A stretch of DNA of 64,000 nucleotides from an uncultured Roseburia sp. (lineage in GTDB: Bacteria > Bacillota > Clostridia > Lachnospirales > Lachnospiraceae), in contig CAJTOI010000017.1 in NCBI GenBank assembly GCA_910577925.1, forward strand, positions 1 to 64,000, written 5' to 3'. Positions 60,475-64,000 of this stretch are shown in pieces; positions within the stretch are counted from its first letter, which is position 1; every line of letters starts with the position of its first letter. Under the pieces are notes generated by a model, which ran no database searches, had not been told where the DNA came from, and worked only from the letters and a program-made list of their open reading frames with translations. A program made the position numbers and the translations under genes.

Positions 60475-60732
60475 ATGACGGAATTTAATTATGTAATCAA
60501 TGACAGACAGGGAATTCACGCAAGACCGGCGGGACAGTTCGTGAAGGAGGCAGCCTCCTTCCCATGCGAGGTCCGCATTGCAAAAGACGGAAAAGAAGTC
60601 GATGCAAAACGCATTTTGGGCGTGATGGGACTCGGTGCGAAGTGCGGGGAGACGATCACCGTAAAGACAGACGGGGAGCGGGAGGCGGAGGCCGCGGAGC
60701 ATCTGAAAAAGTTTTTGGCGGAAAATCTGTAG
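60475..60732 (+). CDS. ptsH: HPr-like phosphocarrier lacking Ser46
   Basis: Carries phosphate from enzyme I to IIA. The 85 residues have His15 in GIHARPAGQF. The regulatory Ser46 region, KSIMGVMSLG in Bacillus HPr, reads KRILGVMGLG, so position 46 is Arg. It can serve transport but not HPr-kinase/CcpA signalling. It follows fruA and precedes ptsI, so it is probably a dedicated fructose carrier. AAAGGAG precedes the ATG at 60475. Confidence 0.93.
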   Translation: MTEFNYVINDRQGIHARPAGQFVKEAASFPCEVRIAKDGKEVDAKRILGVMGLGAKCGETITVKTDGEREAEAAEHLKKFLAENL

Positions 60733-60780
60733 GAGAGCGCCGCAGGGCGCCGCGTCATAGAAAGCATGGGGGAAACGGTC

Positions 60781-62478
60781 ATGATGTTACAGGGAAAAAG
60801 CGTATTCGGCGGAATTGCGATCGGGAAGCTGGCGGTATACCGCAAGCGGGACAGTCAGGTGAAACGGGTGAAAATCAGCGATGCCGAGGCGGAGATATGC
60901 CGGTTTGAGGCCGCCAGAGAGCTGGCGAAGGAACAGCTTGGGGCGCTGTATGAGAAAGCGCTCAAAGAGGTTGGCGAGGTCAATGCAATGATTTTCGAGG
61001 TGCATCAGATGATGCTCGACGATCTGGATTACATAGAGGCCGTCGCCAATATGATACGCACACAGAAGGTCAATGCCGAATTTGCGGCGGCAGCGGCCGG
61101 TGATAATTTCTCGGAGATGTTTGCGGCGATGGAGGACGACTATATGCGGGAGCGCGCGGCGGATGTGCGGGATATCTCGAATCGCCTGGTCGCCGTTTTG
61201 CAGGGGACTGCAGCGGGCGGGATTGCCGGTCACGAACCGGTGATTCTGCTGGCGGAGGACCTGGCGCCGAGCGAGACGGTGCAGCTCGATAAATCCCGCG
61301 TCTTGTCCTTTGTCACGCGGGGAGGCTCGACCAATTCCCACACCGCAATTTTGGCTCGGACAATGAATATTCCGGCATTAATCGGCGTCGATTTCCCCGC
61401 GTGTGCGGCAGGCCGTGAGGGTGAGCCTTCCGGGGAGGAGAGGCCTGCGGAGGAAGACTGGCTGGCCTGGGACGGGAAAACGGGGATTGTGGACGGATAT
61501 ACGGGGATGCTGTATGTGGAGCCGGACGAGGAAACCCTGGCAGAGTACCGCGCGAAAAAGCAGGAAGACGAGCAGAAAAAGCGCCTGCTCCAGGAGCTTA
61601 AGGGCAAGGCAAATGTGACGGAAGACGGCAGGGAGATAAAACTTTATGCCAATATCGGCAGTGTCTCGGACACGGCAAACGCACTCGCCAATGACGCGGG
61701 CGGAATCGGTTTGTTCCGGAGTGAGTTTTTATATCTGGAGTCGGAGGACTATCCGGGCGAGGAGGTTCAGTTTGCCGCATACAGGACGGTCGCCGAGAAT
61801 ATGGCGGGGAAAAAGGTGATTGTGCGGACGCTCGACATCGGTGCGGATAAGCAGGCGGACTATTTCGGGCTGGCGCGGGAGGATAATCCGGCGATGGGGT
61901 ATCGGGCGATCCGCATCTGCCTAGACCGCAGGGATATTTTTAAGACGCAGCTGCGCGCGATTTACCGGGCAAGTTATTACGGCACGATCTCGATTATGTT
62001 TCCGATGATTATTTCGGTGAGCGAGGTGCGGCAGATTAAGGAAATAATTGAGGAGGTGAAGGCGGAGCTTGACGCGGAGGGGATTCCCTACAGGGACTGT
62101 GAGCTCGGCATTATGATAGAGACGCCGGCAGCGGTTATGATCAGCGATCTGCTGGCGAAGGAAGTGGATTTCTTTTCTGTCGGGACAAACGATCTGACGC
62201 AGTATACGCTGGCGATTGACAGACAGAATCCAAAGCTTGACAATCTCTATGACGCGCACCACGAGGCTGTTCTGCGCATGATACGGACGGTGGCGGAAAA
62301 CGGGCACAAGGAGAATTGCTGGGTCGGCATCTGCGGGGAGCTCGGAGCCGACACGACGCTGACGGAAACTTTTATCAGAATGGGCATCGACGAATTGTCG
62401 GTGACGCCGTCTATGATACTGCCGGTGCGGGAGGCAATCCGGAGATCGCGGGCGTCTTCACAGAATTTTATAAGGTAG
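60781..62478 (+). CDS. ptsI: PTS enzyme I
   Basis: Transfers phosphate from PEP to HPr. The 565 residues start MMLQGKSVFGGIAIGK. The active His is in TRGGSTNSHTAILART, followed by the PEP-binding barrel (GGIGLFRSEFLYL, RTLDIGADKQADYF, MIETPAAVMISDLLAKEVDFFSVGTNDLTQYTLAIDRQN). An insert of about 20 residues (GREGEPSGEERPAEED) lies after the His domain. An ATG at 60766 is an alternative start; GGGGGAAA favours 60781. Confidence 0.95.
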   Translation: MMLQGKSVFGGIAIGKLAVYRKRDSQVKRVKISDAEAEICRFEAARELAKEQLGALYEKALKEVGEVNAMIFEVHQMMLDDLDYIEAVANMIRTQKVNAEFAAAAAGDNFSEMFAAMEDDYMRERAADVRDISNRLVAVLQGTAAGGIAGHEPVILLAEDLAPSETVQLDKSRVLSFVTRGGSTNSHTAILARTMNIPALIGVDFPACAAGREGEPSGEERPAEEDWLAWDGKTGIVDGYTGMLYVEPDEETLAEYRAKKQEDEQKKRLLQELKGKANVTEDGREIKLYANIGSVSDTANALANDAGGIGLFRSEFLYLESEDYPGEEVQFAAYRTVAENMAGKKVIVRTLDIGADKQADYFGLAREDNPAMGYRAIRICLDRRDIFKTQLRAIYRASYYGTISIMFPMIISVSEVRQIKEIIEEVKAELDAEGIPYRDCELGIMIETPAAVMISDLLAKEVDFFSVGTNDLTQYTLAIDRQNPKLDNLYDAHHEAVLRMIRTVAENGHKENCWVGICGELGADTTLTETFIRMGIDELSVTPSMILPVREAIRRSRASSQNFIR

Positions 62479-62555
62479 GCATATTCCCTTCGGACAAGGA
62501 AAGCGGTCTTTGCGGGCGGCAGAGCTCCCAGCATAAAAGTAAAAACAGAGTCAGG

Positions 62556-62592
62556 AAAGAGAATCCGCGCAAAAAAAGGCGGGTTCTTTTTC
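62556..62592 (+). terminator. Terminator of the fructose PTS operon
   Basis: Stem AAAGAGAATCCGC with GCGGGTTCTTT, A-rich loop, T-run. Confidence 0.78.
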
Positions 62593-62660
62593 TTGTGTTT
62601 GTCGTATGAAAATGATATATATAAAGAAATGATAGAAATAAGAAGATAGGAGAAGCGCGT

Positions 62661-63881
62661 ATGGGAGAGAATTTGTTAATCAGACAGGGAACGATTCACA
62701 ATGCCGTCAGGGAGGAGGCTTTTGTGGCGGATATACTGGTGGAGGACGGAAAAATCAGACGGATTGCGCCGGTGTTGGAGGGAGAGCTCCCGGAAGGGAC
62801 GAAGGTGATGGAAGCATCCGGGATTGATGTGTATCCGGGTTTCGTCGAAGCACACTGCCATCTGGGTTTAGACGGCTATGCGGTGGGATTTCCGGGACAG
62901 GATTTCAATGAGGTCGGGGATGCCGTCACTCCGCAGTTATCTGCGATTGATGCGGTAAACCCGCAGGACGAGACGTTTCGGATGGCCAGAGAGGGCGGCG
63001 TGACCTGTGTGTCTACCGGCCCGGGGAGCTCGAATATTATCGGCGGAACGTTCTGCGTGATTAAGACGGCGGGGAAGCGGGTCGACGATATGATTGTGAA
63101 GGAAAAGTCCGCGATGAAGATTGCATTCGGCGAGAACCCGAAGAACTGCTATAAGGACAAAGGCGTCTACTCCCGTATGTCCGTTGCGGCAAAGCTCCGC
63201 GAGATATTGATAAAAGCGGCGCTTTATGCAGAGAAATGCGAAGAAGCCGGATGCCCGGAAGGTGTTGCGGGAGCAGAACGCCTTGCGCTCACGAAAGAGC
63301 AGCGAAAAGAACTCCCGGCTTACGATGCAAAGCTGGAAGCGCTGATTCCGGTAGTGCGAAAAGAGATGCCGTTAAAAGCGCATGTTCACCGGGCGGATGA
63401 TATCTACACGGCGATCCGCATCGCAAAAGAGTTTGATCTGGATCTGCGTCTCGATCACACGACGGACGGAGCGCTGATCGCGGATGATTTGGCAAGGGAA
63501 GGGTTTCCCGTAGCCGTGGGTCCGTCGTTTGGACATGCTACAAAGTATGAGCTGAAAAATAAAGGCTTTTCCACGCCGGGTATTCTGGCAGAGGCGGGCT
63601 GCCGGGTCTCTATCATCACGGATTCGCCTGTGATTGAGCAGCGGTATCTTGCGCTCTGCGCCGGAAGAGCGATTTGCAACGGGATGAAGGAATTTGACGC
63701 GCTGCAGGCAATCACGATTAACGCCGCAAGACATATCGGGGCCGAAGCGCGCGTCGGAAGCATCGAGGAGGGCAAGGACGGAGATTTCGTGCTTGTAAGA
63801 GGAACGCCGTTTGCGGTGGATGCAAAGATATTATATACTATAATAGAAGGGCAGATTGTATATGAAATGAGGACTCTATGA
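62661..63881 (+). CDS. Amidohydrolase family protein
   Basis: A metal-dependent hydrolase of 406 residues in the imidazolonepropionase/dihydroorotase-like superfamily. It has an N-terminal beta domain (NLLIRQGTIHNAV), HxH metal ligands in VEAHCHLGLDG, further His in KAHVHRADDI and LRLDHTTDG, and Asp in IITDSPVIEQ. The substrate is unknown. AGGAG precedes the ATG. It overlaps the start of the next gene (ATGA), linking it to a regulator. Confidence 0.88.
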   Translation: MGENLLIRQGTIHNAVREEAFVADILVEDGKIRRIAPVLEGELPEGTKVMEASGIDVYPGFVEAHCHLGLDGYAVGFPGQDFNEVGDAVTPQLSAIDAVNPQDETFRMAREGGVTCVSTGPGSSNIIGGTFCVIKTAGKRVDDMIVKEKSAMKIAFGENPKNCYKDKGVYSRMSVAAKLREILIKAALYAEKCEEAGCPEGVAGAERLALTKEQRKELPAYDAKLEALIPVVRKEMPLKAHVHRADDIYTAIRIAKEFDLDLRLDHTTDGALIADDLAREGFPVAVGPSFGHATKYELKNKGFSTPGILAEAGCRVSIITDSPVIEQRYLALCAGRAICNGMKEFDALQAITINAARHIGAEARVGSIEEGKDGDFVLVRGTPFAVDAKILYTIIEGQIVYEMRTL

Positions 63882-64000
63882 TAAAAGTAGCGATTGTGGA
63901 AGATGAGGTGCAGCAGGCAAATCAGCTGTCTGATTTTTTGCTGCAGTATGGGCGGGAGAACGGCGAGATATTTGATGTCACGCTGTTTTCGGACGGTGAT
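63878..64000 (+). CDS. Response regulator, N-terminal part (window edge)
   Basis: The first 41 residues (MIKVAIVEDEVQQANQLSDFL) form the start of a receiver domain with the acidic pocket Glu8-Asp9-Glu10. The VAIVEDE start resembles LytTR-type regulators, but the output domain is outside the window. The start overlaps the amidohydrolase stop. Confidence 0.8.
   Translation, partial: MIKVAIVEDEVQQANQLSDFLLQYGRENGEIFDVTLFSDGD

Overview
This window comes from a motile, spore-forming member of the Clostridia. It most resembles a Lachnospiraceae genome of medium-high GC. The basis is flagellin with CsrA, spore maturation proteins SpmA and SpmB, near-consensus TTGACA/TATAAT promoters, strong AAGGAGG ribosome sites, and gene orders shared with Bacillus and Clostridium: decarboxylase-YaaR-HolB-RicT-TrmN6-RsmI, RpsF-SSB-RpsR, GdpP-RplI-DnaB, and Sua5-YwlE-Upp-F1Fo ATPase. 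No species name is claimed.

Layout. 1-429 is the end of an acidic repeat protein with a FliM-like C-terminal motif. 854-2957 holds flagellin and csrA on the minus strand. 3091-3854 is the most interesting segment. A catalytic-domain-only tyrosine recombinase is bracketed by two 29-bp sites in inverted orientation (11-bp arms, identical 7-bp core). Inside the bracket, next to the right site, lies a sigma-28-type promoter (TAAG-N14-GCCGATAT) that now points away from csrA-flagellin. Inversion would turn it towards them. The layout recalls the Salmonella Hin/fljBA switch, but with a tyrosine recombinase and with CsrA as the co-switched regulator. 4022-8889 is a two-component system plus ABC exporter with matching palindromes before the regulator and before the ATPase. 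8905-14190 carries peptidase T, tRNA-Lys, an XRE regulator, an SCP2-like protein, TrmB and a D-Ala-D-Ala carboxypeptidase. 14272-17061 has an ArgR-like protein, a diverged 200-bp inverted repeat pair and an AbiE-like pair. 17078-24014 is the housekeeping cluster ending in RsmI.

24-33 kb is mixed: a DUF885 lipoprotein, spmA and spmB separated by a REC-GGDEF-EAL protein, then an AT-richer islet (HD-GHKL protein and a UPF0175/DUF3368 toxin-antitoxin pair) ending at initiator tRNA-fMet. A TPP riboswitch with terminator then controls thiM-thiE-thiD salvage. 35-44 kb carries a sirtuin, a methyltransferase, rpsF-ssb-rpsR, a lipoprotein, gdpP-rplI-dnaB, a MerR-like protein and ferredoxin.

44.5-64 kb carries galM, sua5, a YwlE-like protein lacking its catalytic Cys, upp, dCMP deaminase, a complete F1Fo ATP synthase operon whose c subunit has the Na+-binding residues, a histidine phosphatase, and a fructose PTS operon with its own HPr (no Ser46) and enzyme I. 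It ends with an amidohydrolase and the start of a response regulator.
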